In this document: piece after piece, positions 7,049-15,539 of the stretch
Layout of the letters: the number at the start of each line of letters is the position of its first letter
Position numbering within the stretch: the stretch's first letter is position 1
From: Mesolinea sp964536465
GTDB taxonomy: Bacteria; Chloroflexota; Anaerolineae; Anaerolineales; Anaerolineaceae
Assembly: GCA_964536465.1 (NCBI GenBank)
Contig: CAZHXQ010000029.1
Location: 1-20,138 of the forward strand
Length of the DNA: 20,138 nucleotides
Direction of reading: 5' to 3'
Translations under genes and position numbers: made by a program
The notes under the pieces: model-generated
Databases searched by the model: none
Seen by the model: the letters and a program-made list of their open reading frames with translations, nothing else
What the model was told of the DNA's origin: nothing

Positions 7049-8518
7049 ATGACAGAAGAATATGAAGTCAAAAAGGCGCTCCATTGGTACGATGCCATAA
7101 CCATGAACGTGGTTTACCTGGCCATCACCCTCCGCTCTCAAACCCTGACGCCTCTGATTGTCCCACTGCTGGTGCAGCAATTTGTCGGCGACGAAACCAA
7201 AGGCAGCAGTTATGGCAATTTGCGCCTGGTCTCGCTAATGGTGGCCCTGCTGGTGCAGGCTCTGGCTGGGCAGCTGTCTGACCGCAGCACCTCGCGCTTC
7301 GGCAAGCGCCGCCCTTTCATCTTTGTCAGCGGCATTCTTGAGATACTGGCCTTTCTAACCATCGGCGTCATCGCCGGGACAATGCAAGGCATGACCGGAT
7401 ATTATGCGCTCTTCGCTGTCATTATCTTCTCTATGGTTTCTTCCAACATCGGTCATGGTGCCGCCCAGGGCTTTATCCCAGATTTGGTGCCTTCCGAACA
7501 GCGCGGTAGATATTCAGCCATCAAAGCCTTCTTCGAGCTGCCTCTGCCCTTAATTATCGTCGCCTTTACCGTCAGCAGGATGGTCAGCGCCGGCAACACC
7601 TGGGGAGCGCTCATCTTTATCAGCGTCGTTATGCTGATTGCCGTTGTGCTGACCATGTTCGTTCGCGAAACTCCTCAAAAAGGAACGGCTGAACCCGTCG
7701 ATTGGGAATCGATCGGTCGCTTAAGCGCAATGACAGTAGCCTTTACTGGCATCATCCTCCTGGTCGGTTGGGGAGTCAGGAGATTGTTACCTTTCATCCA
7801 CTCTCTTCCAGATAACCAGTCCAAAATCGGTATAACCTTCGTGGGAGTCGTTGGCATGCTGATCGCGGTCGCATTGGGCGTGATTTTTTCAGTCCGCATC
7901 AGCCTCGGCAAAGCAGCCAGCAATCGTCCCTCCTTCACCTGGTGGGTGATCAATCGCCTGGCATTCCTGGTCGGTGCCAATAACCTTGCCAGTTTTGTGC
8001 TCTACTTCATCCAGGAGAGGTTTCCGCAATATCAGGGCGGTGCGGCTGCTGGTCCGACCTCACGCCTGATGCTGGTGGTGGGGGTCGCGATTTTGATCAT
8101 CTCTATACCATCCGGCTGGCTGACAGATAAATTCGGTAAGAAGCCTCTGATCTTTATCAGCGGCATTCTGGCCAGTTTGGGAACGCTGCTCGTCATTCTT
8201 ACACCCAATTTGCCCCTGATCTATGTCGGCGGCGTTCTGATTGGTCTGGCAACCGGTATCTTTTTCGTGGCTAACTGGGCTCTTGGGACCGAACTCGTCC
8301 CTCAAAATGAGGCCGGTCGCTGGCTTGGTATCTCCAACCTGGCTGGCGCGGGCGCTGGCGCAATTGGTGCCTACATCGGCGGACCGATTGGGGATGGTGC
8401 CGGGTATGTGGTTCTGATGGGGCTTTATGGCTTCCTGTTCCTCTTCTCCACCGTTGCTCTGTTCAAAATTACCCCCACCGGTGAGGGCCCGTCTGCCTCT
8501 CCCGCTACAAGCCAATAA
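7049..8518 (+). CDS. MFS transporter, sugar-porter-like
   Basis: A 489-residue major facilitator superfamily membrane protein with about 12 hydrophobic segments. Motif A between TM2 and TM3 is GQLSDRSTSRFGKRRPF (74-90). The counterpart in the second half is GWLTDKFGKK (356-365), the expected internal duplication. The form SDRSTSRFGKRRPF resembles glycoside/sucrose-type porters (GPH/SLC45-like), so sugar uptake is plausible, but the substrate cannot be read from sequence. The ATG at 7049 is chosen because GAGGAG (7038-7043) precedes it by 5 nt. An in-frame extension to 6959 would overlap priA and lacks a ribosome-binding site. The gene is separated from priA by 67 nt with its own -10 box, and converges with the SIMPL gene. 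Confidence 0.9.
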   Translation: MTEEYEVKKALHWYDAITMNVVYLAITLRSQTLTPLIVPLLVQQFVGDETKGSSYGNLRLVSLMVALLVQALAGQLSDRSTSRFGKRRPFIFVSGILEILAFLTIGVIAGTMQGMTGYYALFAVIIFSMVSSNIGHGAAQGFIPDLVPSEQRGRYSAIKAFFELPLPLIIVAFTVSRMVSAGNTWGALIFISVVMLIAVVLTMFVRETPQKGTAEPVDWESIGRLSAMTVAFTGIILLVGWGVRRLLPFIHSLPDNQSKIGITFVGVVGMLIAVALGVIFSVRISLGKAASNRPSFTWWVINRLAFLVGANNLASFVLYFIQERFPQYQGGAAAGPTSRLMLVVGVAILIISIPSGWLTDKFGKKPLIFISGILASLGTLLVILTPNLPLIYVGGVLIGLATGIFFVANWALGTELVPQNEAGRWLGISNLAGAGAGAIGAYIGGPIGDGAGYVVLMGLYGFLFLFSTVALFKITPTGEGPSASPATSQ

Positions 8519-8543
8519 AAAACCCCCGGTTAATCCGGGGGTT
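8517..8543 (-). terminator. Rho-independent terminator, effective on minus strand
   Basis: AACCCCCGG (8521-8529) and CCGGGGGTT (8535-8543) form a perfect 9-bp stem with a 5-nt loop. On the minus strand it is followed by six T residues (plus-strand A run 8517-8522), a classic terminator for the SIMPL gene. On the plus strand the hairpin is followed by CTCAATT, so termination of the transporter mRNA should be weaker. Confidence 0.85.
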
Positions 8544-8564
8544 CTCAATTCTGGTTGAGAAAGC

Positions 8565-8582
8565 TCGCAAGCAGGCTTGCGA
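8565..8582. repeat. 8-bp hairpin just after the SIMPL stop
   Basis: TCGCAAGC (8565-8572) and GCTTGCGA (8575-8582) are perfect inverted arms with a 2-base centre. The hairpin begins right after the minus-strand stop codon (8583-8585) and has no T tract. It lies 21 nt before the main terminator in the minus-strand direction and may protect the mRNA 3' end. Confidence 0.6.
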
Positions 8583-9341
8583 TTAATCACCAAACTCGTA
8601 GATCAGATCAGCGTTCGCCGTGATCACGATCTGACCAGCTGAAATCGGCACAGACGCCGCGTCTTCGGCCATGCCACCGCCACGGCCGTAGCCAGCCAAT
8701 GGTTGCACAAAGGAGTTGTTGAAAACGCTTATATTGTGAATTCTGCCCAGGGTCACGCCAGCGGTTTCTGCTACCGCCTCGGCCTTGGCTTCAGCATCCT
8801 TTACTGCCAGTTCACGAGCTCTCGCAAACGCGCTCTGGCGATCAGAAATATCGAAGTTGATGCCGTAAATCTGGTTGGCACCAGCGCTCAAGGCGGCATC
8901 CAAAATCTCACTCAGGTCGGGCAGCTCACGCACGACGATATAGAGGGTGTTGTCCACGACATAACTGGTGCCGGCAAGGTTGCCATTGTTGTCGTAACGG
9001 TTGGTCGAGTAGACGTTAAAATTCGAGGTCTGGATATCTTCCTCCAGCACGCCCATGGCTTCTATCGCGGCGGTGATCGCGGCGGCCTGCCGGTTATTGG
9101 CGGTTACCGCCGAGGTTACATCTTCGGCTTCGGTGTGAATGCCTACGTTGATGTAAGCCATATCCGGCACCAGGATAACCTCACCGGTTCCGGTGACCGC
9201 GAGCGTACGCAGGCTGACGGCAGATTCCGATGGGGTCAGGGTATTTTGTGCGTTCGCCGGGGGTAATGCCTGACAAGCACCAACGATCAGGCTGACAAGT
9301 AACAGAACAGGAAGTGCATAGGTTAATGATTTATTTTTCAT
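8583..9341 (-). CDS. SIMPL-domain (DUF541/YggE-like) lipoprotein
   Basis: A 252-residue exported protein. The N-terminus ends in the lipobox LIVGAC, so Cys23 is the likely lipidation site. The rest is a SIMPL domain (about residues 45-250), recognised by the opening LAVTGTGEVILVPDMAYINVG, the segment GVLEEDIQTSNFNVYSTN, a central IVVRELPDLSEILDAALSAGANQI, and an Ala/Glu-rich helix ARARELAVKDAEAKAEAVAE. E. coli YggE, the best-known relative, is periplasmic and linked to oxidative-stress tolerance; the molecular role is unknown. The minus-strand ribosome-binding site AAGGAG (9348-9353) lies 6 nt before the ATG. It is the only minus-strand gene in the window, divergent from nurA and convergent with the transporter, so it is its own transcription unit. 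Confidence 0.92.
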   Translation of the reverse strand: MKNKSLTYALPVLLLVSLIVGACQALPPANAQNTLTPSESAVSLRTLAVTGTGEVILVPDMAYINVGIHTEAEDVTSAVTANNRQAAAITAAIEAMGVLEEDIQTSNFNVYSTNRYDNNGNLAGTSYVVDNTLYIVVRELPDLSEILDAALSAGANQIYGINFDISDRQSAFARARELAVKDAEAKAEAVAETAGVTLGRIHNISVFNNSFVQPLAGYGRGGGMAEDAASVPISAGQIVITANADLIYEFGD

Positions 9342-9422
9342 TTTTTTCTCCTTGTAAATCTTCTTTCACCCTATAGACGCACAGCCATTTCATTTTGTTC
9401 CACCTTCAAGCCTGTTCATAGT

Positions 9423-9434
9423 TATAATAGATTC
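9423..9434 (+). promoter_or_regulatory. -10 element of the nurA operon
   Basis: A perfect TATAAT (9423-9428) in the context GTTATAATAGATTCATG lies exactly 6 nt before an ATG at 9435 and 41 nt before the nurA start. No good -35 box at 16-18 bp was found. It is the likely promoter for the whole nurA-herA-rad50 operon. Confidence 0.55.
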
Positions 9435-9479
9435 ATGATTTGGTTTTCCTCATTCCCACCGGAGACGCCATGCCTGTAA
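9435..9479 (+). CDS. possible leaderless 14-residue leader peptide
   Basis: The ATG at the predicted transcription start opens a 14-codon frame, MIWFSSFPPETPCL. Its TAA stop (9477-9479) lies 5 nt inside nurA, in a different frame. If translated, it would couple nurA initiation to its own termination. This is inference from position alone; such a short frame can arise by chance. Confidence 0.25.
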   Translation: MIWFSSFPPETPCL

Positions 9480-10633
9480 ACTACGCCTCTGTTGAAGCAA
9501 ACGCCAGCCGTTATGCCCAACAGGCCCAAGACTGGTTGGTCGAGAGCAGAAAAACAGCCAACCAACTCGAGCGACTTTTTTGTCAGGCCTGCTCAGACCC
9601 GCAGCGGCTGCGCCAGATAATCGACCTGGCGCAAGAAAACCTGCCCAAACTTTATCTGGCTAAGCCGCTGCAGGAAGACCCACTGGTTGGTTTCCCTCTG
9701 CCGGTCTTGCCCGTCAGTTACACTCTGCTGACGGCTGACGGCTCGCAAATTGTGCCCAGCCGCCATCGCGCGCTCCAGTTCGGACTGATCAATATCGGCA
9801 TCCTGACCGTGCGCTTTGGCACCGGGCAGCCTCCGGTGATCAAGCTGATATCAGAACTAATCGATCATGTCGACACTTTCCGTGATGACGGCTCGCTGAT
9901 CAGCGATGACGACATCGCCCTGATTCGCGACCTGCGGGAGCGCGCCTTCGTTCGGCAGGAGATCAGCCCCGACCTTCCCCGTCCAGTTTTGACCGTCACT
10001 GACGGCCCGCTGGACATCTTTTATCGCAGCGACATTCAGGGCAAAAAGGCACAAAGCGCCCAAAAAGAAGTCTACCAACTCGACCAGCAACTGGAGCAGG
10101 ACGGTATTCTGAGCGCTGGTTACATCGACAAGCCCGGTTCAGCCATGCTGCATAATATGCTCGATGTTTTTAACCAGATGCAGGGAGATAGTCCACTTCA
10201 GCACACGTCAAGAACCATCCGCGTCAGCGATCGCCTCCTGCTGGCAGACCGGATCGCACCGGGAGAGCGCTCAGCCCTGTTCGAAATCATTTCCAAAAGG
10301 CGCGAAGACACTGGCAGGCGCCTGCGGGTGGCTTTCTTCTACCTCAATGTCAGCAACACGCCATCCCATCCCTGGTTGGCAAGGGTCGAAATCCCCTATT
10401 GGATCGCTCAACAACCAGATTTGGTCGCCCTGATCCATGCCGCCCTTTATCATGATGCCCAGGTGCTTGATTCTCATCCCTACCCCTATTCACTCCACCG
10501 CGCTCACGAGCTGGCGCTGGTTCAGCAGGCTGAATACGAAGAGATCGAAAACCTGCTCCTCTCCAAATTTTCGAAAGCAGGCACCATCACTGCTTATCGG
10601 TCAAACAAAGACTTTTTGAAAGGTTTAAAATGA
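9470..10633 (+). CDS. nurA: NurA-domain 5'-3' nuclease
   Basis: A 387-residue NurA-family nuclease, a metal-dependent single- and double-strand 5' nuclease that partners HerA in DNA-end resection. Two motifs support it. Asp90 lies in LLTADGSQIVPSRH, a strand followed by DGSQ typical of the first catalytic motif. Asp178 lies in VLTVTDGPLDIFYR, the second catalytic aspartate strand. His99 and the C-terminal SLHRAHELALV are further candidates. The ATG at 9470 is chosen because GGAG (9461-9464) lies 5 nt upstream. A TTG at 9440 would add 10 residues without a ribosome-binding site. It is the first gene of a four-gene operon and overlaps the next gene as ATGA. The pairing with HerA makes the assignment strong. 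Confidence 0.88.
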   Translation: MPVNYASVEANASRYAQQAQDWLVESRKTANQLERLFCQACSDPQRLRQIIDLAQENLPKLYLAKPLQEDPLVGFPLPVLPVSYTLLTADGSQIVPSRHRALQFGLINIGILTVRFGTGQPPVIKLISELIDHVDTFRDDGSLISDDDIALIRDLRERAFVRQEISPDLPRPVLTVTDGPLDIFYRSDIQGKKAQSAQKEVYQLDQQLEQDGILSAGYIDKPGSAMLHNMLDVFNQMQGDSPLQHTSRTIRVSDRLLLADRIAPGERSALFEIISKRREDTGRRLRVAFFYLNVSNTPSHPWLARVEIPYWIAQQPDLVALIHAALYHDAQVLDSHPYPYSLHRAHELALVQQAEYEEIENLLLSKFSKAGTITAYRSNKDFLKGLK

Positions 10634-11247
10634 GCGAAACACAACAAAGCATCCCCATCGGCAAGCTCTTGCGAGCTGAAAATGGCAGTTTTGTCGCTGG
10701 CTGCCGTGTGCGCGAGCTGGACACCCCTGCCCTGGGCGCGCTGGTTAAGGTTAAACTGGAAGATCAGAGCGATATCTACGGTCTGATCACCAATATCCTG
10801 ATCAATGATGACAGTCTTGTTCGCCAACTGGTCTCGGGGGTCAGCATCCCCACCGAATATACCGCCGACAATCGCTATAACCGCAATTTACCGGTTGAAA
10901 TCCATGTTCTGACGGTCGGTTACGCCCAAAACGGGCAAATCTCCCATCGCCTACCGCCCCGTCCGCCGCTCAGCCTCGATGAACTGCATCTGTGTGATGA
11001 GAAAGAGGTCCGCTGTTTCACCGCGCACAACGATCAGGCCTATTTACGCCACATCCTGCGTCTGCTCGACCAACCTGTGGAAGAATTGCTTGCCGCCCAT
11101 CTGCGTCAGGCCAAAAAAGCACACGAAACACAAGACAACCCCTCCTGGTACGAACAGGCCTGCCAGAAACTGATCACCCTTCTCCGCGATGACTACCAGC
11201 GCCTCACCACTGTGCTGGATGTTTTGACCGAACTGGAGCACGAATAA
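10630..11247 (+). CDS. HAS-barrel-like HerA accessory protein
   Basis: A 205-residue protein of no family I can name. Residues 8-70 align by eye with residues 13-76 of the adjacent HerA: PIG at 9-11 against PIG at 14-16, GALVKV at 36-41 against GAFVVI at 41-46, and YGLIT at 50-54 against YGLVT at 54-58, followed by QL.S in both. In HerA this region is the N-terminal HAS barrel. The remainder, about residues 115-205, lacks an ATPase domain and looks helical and charged. The start overlaps the nurA stop (ATGA), with AAAGG (10619-10623) 6 nt upstream. HerA starts 1 nt after its stop. Translation coupling on both sides implies a fixed ratio with NurA and HerA. I infer an adaptor or a subunit of a mixed ring; no function is proven. 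Confidence 0.8.
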   Translation: MSETQQSIPIGKLLRAENGSFVAGCRVRELDTPALGALVKVKLEDQSDIYGLITNILINDDSLVRQLVSGVSIPTEYTADNRYNRNLPVEIHVLTVGYAQNGQISHRLPPRPPLSLDELHLCDEKEVRCFTAHNDQAYLRHILRLLDQPVEELLAAHLRQAKKAHETQDNPSWYEQACQKLITLLRDDYQRLTTVLDVLTELEHE

Positions 11248-11248
11248 A

Positions 11249-12976
11249 ATGGAAAACCTGACCCAATCCGCACTCGACCCCACGTTCCCCATCGGCTTTG
11301 TAATTGGCGGCGGTCTGGAGGCCAACCTTCAGGTACGCCTGACCGTTTCTCCCCAGTTGGTGCAGGAAGGTGCCTTTGTAGTCATCAATAGCAACAACTG
11401 GCGTTTCTACGGACTGGTAACCGACCTGCGGCTGATGGCAATTGACGAGCAATATGCCAGCCAGCTCAATTCACAGAGATTCGCGCCTCACCTCGCCGAA
11501 TACCTCAACAGTCAGACGCTCTACACCAATCTGGCTGTCATGCCCGTCCTGATGATGGAAAAAGGCCCTGAGCCTGGTTCGCCCCAGTATCAGGACTGGC
11601 GCCGAGAACACACCGAAGAGTCAGCTCCGATTACGGTCAAGACCATCCCAAATCATCACGCGCCCGTGAAACTCGCCGACCAGGCCGATATCGCCGAAAT
11701 CTTCGGCGAAGAGAATAATAATGAGATTTTCCGTGTGGGCAGCACTCGCGAGCAGGGGCATTCGGTCTGCCTCAAATTGGACAAATTCGTCCAGCGTTCC
11801 TCGGGCATTTTTGGCACCACCGGGTCGGGCAAATCCTTCCTGGCGCGCATGATCCTTGCCGGCTTGATCCACGCCAACCACGCTTCCACGCTCATTTTTG
11901 ACATGCACAATGAGTACGGGCCTGATACCACTTCCTCAGATACCGGCAATCCCGTTTTCGGGCTGAAGGGCAAATTCAGCAGTAAGGTTCGGTTGGTCGG
12001 ATTGGGTGCCGGTTCCAGTTTCAAGAACCTCCAGCCCGATTTCACCCTCGAAATCAGCCATAGCGACATTACCGTGGAAGACGCGCTCAAGCTCTCCCAG
12101 GCTCTCAACCTCAAGGAGACCAGCGCCACCACGCTGGACGCCCTGGAAAACGATTTTCGCGAAAATTGGTTCAACGCCTTCATGCAAATGAAGGTCGGCG
12201 CAATGGTGGAGAACGAAGACGGTAAGCTTGAACCCGCCCCTGACAGTGTTGCTTTTTGGTCGCGTCAGGCCGGCATACACGCGGGCGCGGCAGAAGCGCT
12301 GCACAGTAAGCTCAGACGCCTGTTTAATCGCCCCTATCTCAGCAGCGCTCCCGCCAGTAACGGGCTCAAAGCGATCATCGAAAATCTTCAGGACGGGCGC
12401 CACGTTGTTCTTTCTTTCGGCAAAAACGACAGCGAGCTTGACTACCTCCTGGTGACCAACCTGATCACCCGCAAGATTCGTGACGCCTGGGAGCAGTCAA
12501 CCAACAAGTTCCACAGTGGCCAGGGCAAAGAGCCGCGCCCACTGGTGGTCGTGGTAGAAGAAGCTCACAAACTGCTCAACCGTGAAATGGCCTCCCAAAC
12601 GATTTTCAGCACTATCGCCAGAGAAATGCGCAAGAATTACGTCACTCTGCTGATTATCGATCAACGTCCTTCGCAAATTTATGATGAAGTCATGTCTCAG
12701 TTAGGAACACGCATTTCGGGTTCTCTGGGGGATGAGGACGACATCAACGCTGTGCTCTCTGGCTTGCCCGGCCGGTCGGGACTGCGCGGTATGCTGGCGA
12801 AATTACAGCCAAAGGAAGAGGTTCTCATGTTGGGTTGGGGCGTGCCCATGCCCATCCCTATCCGCTCCCGCCGTTATGATCAGCAGTTCTGGATCGACCT
12901 CCTCGGCAAAGAGCACAAGCCTCGCACCATGGAGCAGGTCAACAGTCTGCTGGGGTTCGACGATGATACCGATTAA
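11249..12976 (+). CDS. herA: HerA-type DNA translocase ATPase
   Basis: A 575-residue hexameric FtsK/HerA-family ATPase (DUF87) that pumps DNA and powers the NurA nuclease. The N-terminal HAS barrel (about 1-105) is followed by the P-loop core: Walker A GTTGSGKS (189-196), the conserved FDMHNEYG (217-224), Walker B VVVVEEAH (433-440), and the IAREMRKNYVTLLIIDQRPSQI segment (about 456-477) carrying the conserved Arg and DQRPS characteristic of HerA. C-terminal GWG(V)PMPIPIRSRRY (529-543) is also typical. The ATG is 1 nt after the stop of the accessory gene; GGAG at 11235-11238 is 10 nt upstream. The 3' end overlaps rad50 by 14 nt. HerA also occurs in some anti-phage systems, but the NurA and Rad50 partners favour end resection. 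Confidence 0.95.
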   Translation: MENLTQSALDPTFPIGFVIGGGLEANLQVRLTVSPQLVQEGAFVVINSNNWRFYGLVTDLRLMAIDEQYASQLNSQRFAPHLAEYLNSQTLYTNLAVMPVLMMEKGPEPGSPQYQDWRREHTEESAPITVKTIPNHHAPVKLADQADIAEIFGEENNNEIFRVGSTREQGHSVCLKLDKFVQRSSGIFGTTGSGKSFLARMILAGLIHANHASTLIFDMHNEYGPDTTSSDTGNPVFGLKGKFSSKVRLVGLGAGSSFKNLQPDFTLEISHSDITVEDALKLSQALNLKETSATTLDALENDFRENWFNAFMQMKVGAMVENEDGKLEPAPDSVAFWSRQAGIHAGAAEALHSKLRRLFNRPYLSSAPASNGLKAIIENLQDGRHVVLSFGKNDSELDYLLVTNLITRKIRDAWEQSTNKFHSGQGKEPRPLVVVVEEAHKLLNREMASQTIFSTIAREMRKNYVTLLIIDQRPSQIYDEVMSQLGTRISGSLGDEDDINAVLSGLPGRSGLRGMLAKLQPKEEVLMLGWGVPMPIPIRSRRYDQQFWIDLLGKEHKPRTMEQVNSLLGFDDDTD

Positions 12977-15539
12977 ACTGCGTCTGGAAGGGTTCACATC
13001 CTATCGCGAGCCGGTCGAGCTCGATTTCTCTGGCTTTGACCTGGCTTGCGTTTCAGGTGCTAACGGTGCTGGTAAATCTTCATTGCTGGATGCCATAACC
13101 TACGCGCTTTACGGCAAAGCCCGCGTTCAAAACGAAGCCATCATCAACACCGCCAGCAACACTGCGAATGTGACCCTCGATTTCGAGTATGAAAACCAGG
13201 TTTACCGCGTCACCCGCGTTAACACTCGTGGTAAGTCTACCCAACTCGATTTCTTCATCCAGAACCCGGGCGGTGAGACAACCGAGAAGAGCTGGAAATC
13301 GCTTACCGAACACACCGTACGTGAAACTGACGCAAAGATCCGAAACACGCTGCGTTTGGATTACGACAGCTTTGTCAACGCCTCTTTTTTCCTTCAGGGC
13401 AAGGCCGATTCCTTCGCCACCAAAAAACCGTCTGAGCGCAAAGAAATCCTCTCTGCTATCCTTGGTTTAGACCAATGGGAAGTCTTTCGCAAAGCCGCCA
13501 ATGAAAAAAACCGCCAGCTGCGCTCTGACGTCAAAATTCTCGAACGAGACGTGGATATCATCCGCGAGGAGTTGGAGACCGAGGAACGCCAGCTTCATGA
13601 GCGTGCCCTGCTTGAACGCGATCTGGCATTGGTGCGCCAGAAAATCAGCACCCAACAGGCTCAGCTCGACAAACTGCGCGCTCAGGATCAAATGATTGCC
13701 AATCAAACCCAACAGCTCGAGAGGCTCAAACTTCAACTCGAACGCTCTCACCAATCTCTGGAGCGCAAGCAGCAGCAGGCCGCGCAGAAGCAGTCAATCC
13801 TGGATGGCTACCAGCAAAAACTCGCCCAGGCCAGCCAAATTGAGCGCGCTTACCAACAGTTGCTGACCGACCGAAAGACACTGCAGGGATTGGATCTGCT
13901 CAGCCAGCAATTCTGGCCCCTGGAACGCCAGCGAGGACAATTGGAATCCCAGCTTGAGAGTCACCTGCTGTCACTCGAGCGCGAGATTGGCAGCCTCCAG
14001 GCAGAGGAGCTTGAGCTTCAAAATGCGCTGAAAGCCTCTGCCCAGAGCCGGTTCAAGTTAGCAGGCCTGACCGAGCAGTTGGTTGGCTTCGCCCCTCCGG
14101 CAGACCAGGAGCAATTGAGCGCGCAAATCCAGGAAATTACACAACAAATCGAAGTGCTGGAGGGTGAGAATGGACGGCTGAAAGCCCAGATGGATGAACT
14201 GGCTGCCCGAAAACATAAAGTTGAAGACGCAGCCGATTCTGTCTGCCCCATGTGTGGGCAAGACCTCTCCCCTCAGCATCGTCAGGAGATAATCGCAGAG
14301 ATCAATAATCTCGGCAAACCCCTTGGGGATCAACACCGCGCCAACCGCCGGCAAGCGGAGCAGCTCAAAGCCACTAAAGTAGAGTTGGAAACGCAGCTTG
14401 CTCAACTGCGCCAGCAAGAAATGCAGCACCTCAACCTTCAACGCGACCAGGCTTTGCTGCAGCAAGAACTGAACGCCCTTCAGGAGCGAGAAAATGTTTG
14501 GAAGGCTGGTAAAGCAGCCCGTCTGCTCCAGGCCCGCGCTGAACGGGATCAGCAGAGTTTTTTACCGGAGGCACGCCGGCAACTCGACCAGGTCCGCAAA
14601 CAGATTGCCGCCCTCGCCTACGATCAGAACGCCCACAATCAGCTGCGCCAATCAGTGCAAACCCAGGCTGCTGCTGAACAGACCTGGCAGGAGCTCAAAA
14701 TCGCTGAGAACAGCTGCCTCTTGCTCCAAGCCGAACTGGAAACTATGCGCAGCGAAATCAAACACGAGCAGGAAAGCCTGCTTGAGCTCGAAAACCGCTT
14801 TAACCTTGACCGAGCTGCCCTCGAGCAGGCTCGCTCTCAGGCTCAAGACAGCCGCTCAGCCGAAGAAGAATTGGCCCTTCTGCGTGAGGAGCAGGATGTA
14901 TGCAACCGCAAGCTGGGCGAGGTCGCACAAGCCCTTGCCACCATTCAGACCCAGCGCGAGCGCCAGGTCAGGCTGCGAAAAGAGATTGACGCCCTCAACG
15001 AGCAGATCCGCCAGTATTCCAAGCTTGAAACGGCCTTTGGGAAAGCCGGCGTGCCCGCCACCCTGATCGACCAGGCCCTGCCAGAGCTTGAAGACCAGGC
15101 CAATCAGCTGCTTGCCCGTCTTTCAAATTACAGCATGAGCGTTAAACTCGACACCCTACGCGCCTATAAAGACACCAAGCGCAAGGACATGATGGAAACG
15201 CTCGATATCCTGATCAGTGATGGCTCCGGTGTACGCGATTATGAAACCTATTCTGGCGGCGAGGCCTTCCGCATCAATTTCGCCATTCGTCTGGCGCTCA
15301 GCCGCGTGCTTGCCCGCCGTGCGGGGGCAAAATTGCAGACCCTCGTCATCGATGAAGGCTTTGGGAACCAGGATGCCCAGGGTCGGCAGCGTCTGATTGA
15401 AGCGATTAACATCGTCCGCCCTGACTTTGAGAAGATCCTCATCATCACTCATATCGAAGAACTGAAAGATTACTTCTCCAATCGCATCGAGGTCACCAAA
15501 ACTCTGGCCGGCTCCCAGGCCGAAGTAATTTTGGGTTGA
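12963..15539 (+). CDS. sbcC: Rad50/SbcC-type SMC ATPase with zinc hook
   Basis: An 858-residue SMC-like ATPase of DNA break repair, homologous to Rad50 and SbcC. The N-terminal head opens IKLRLEGFTSYREP and carries Walker A GANGAGKS (32-39), the Q-loop region FLQGKADSF, then two long coiled-coil arms separated by the zinc hook Cys428-Pro-Met-Cys431 (CPMCGQ). The C-terminal head has the signature SGGE (764-767), Walker B LVIDEGFG with Asp797/Glu798, and the H-loop IITHIEEL. All ATPase elements are present. A longer in-frame start at 12732 is rejected because it lies wholly inside herA and encodes unlikely sequence; the ATG at 12963 begins exactly at the conserved N-terminus. It overlaps herA by 14 nt. 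No mre11/sbcD partner lies in the window. Confidence 0.94.
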   Translation: MIPIKLRLEGFTSYREPVELDFSGFDLACVSGANGAGKSSLLDAITYALYGKARVQNEAIINTASNTANVTLDFEYENQVYRVTRVNTRGKSTQLDFFIQNPGGETTEKSWKSLTEHTVRETDAKIRNTLRLDYDSFVNASFFLQGKADSFATKKPSERKEILSAILGLDQWEVFRKAANEKNRQLRSDVKILERDVDIIREELETEERQLHERALLERDLALVRQKISTQQAQLDKLRAQDQMIANQTQQLERLKLQLERSHQSLERKQQQAAQKQSILDGYQQKLAQASQIERAYQQLLTDRKTLQGLDLLSQQFWPLERQRGQLESQLESHLLSLEREIGSLQAEELELQNALKASAQSRFKLAGLTEQLVGFAPPADQEQLSAQIQEITQQIEVLEGENGRLKAQMDELAARKHKVEDAADSVCPMCGQDLSPQHRQEIIAEINNLGKPLGDQHRANRRQAEQLKATKVELETQLAQLRQQEMQHLNLQRDQALLQQELNALQERENVWKAGKAARLLQARAERDQQSFLPEARRQLDQVRKQIAALAYDQNAHNQLRQSVQTQAAAEQTWQELKIAENSCLLLQAELETMRSEIKHEQESLLELENRFNLDRAALEQARSQAQDSRSAEEELALLREEQDVCNRKLGEVAQALATIQTQRERQVRLRKEIDALNEQIRQYSKLETAFGKAGVPATLIDQALPELEDQANQLLARLSNYSMSVKLDTLRAYKDTKRKDMMETLDILISDGSGVRDYETYSGGEAFRINFAIRLALSRVLARRAGAKLQTLVIDEGFGNQDAQGRQRLIEAINIVRPDFEKILIITHIEELKDYFSNRIEVTKTLAGSQAEVILG

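Noticed and set aside
12732..12962. Longer start for the rad50/sbcC gene
   Set aside because: This extension lies wholly within herA, reads as Ser/Cys-rich out-of-frame translation, and the conserved Rad50 N-terminus starts at the ATG at 12963.
11249..12976. HerA as part of an anti-phage HerA-SIR2 or HerA-DUF4297 type system
   Set aside because: The neighbours are a NurA nuclease and Rad50, not SIR2 or DUF4297 effectors, and no other defence gene is in the block.
14018..14465. Minus-strand frames inside the rad50 coiled coil
   Set aside because: They are shadows of a Gln/Leu-rich coiled-coil coding region; the plus-strand frame is continuous and conserved.
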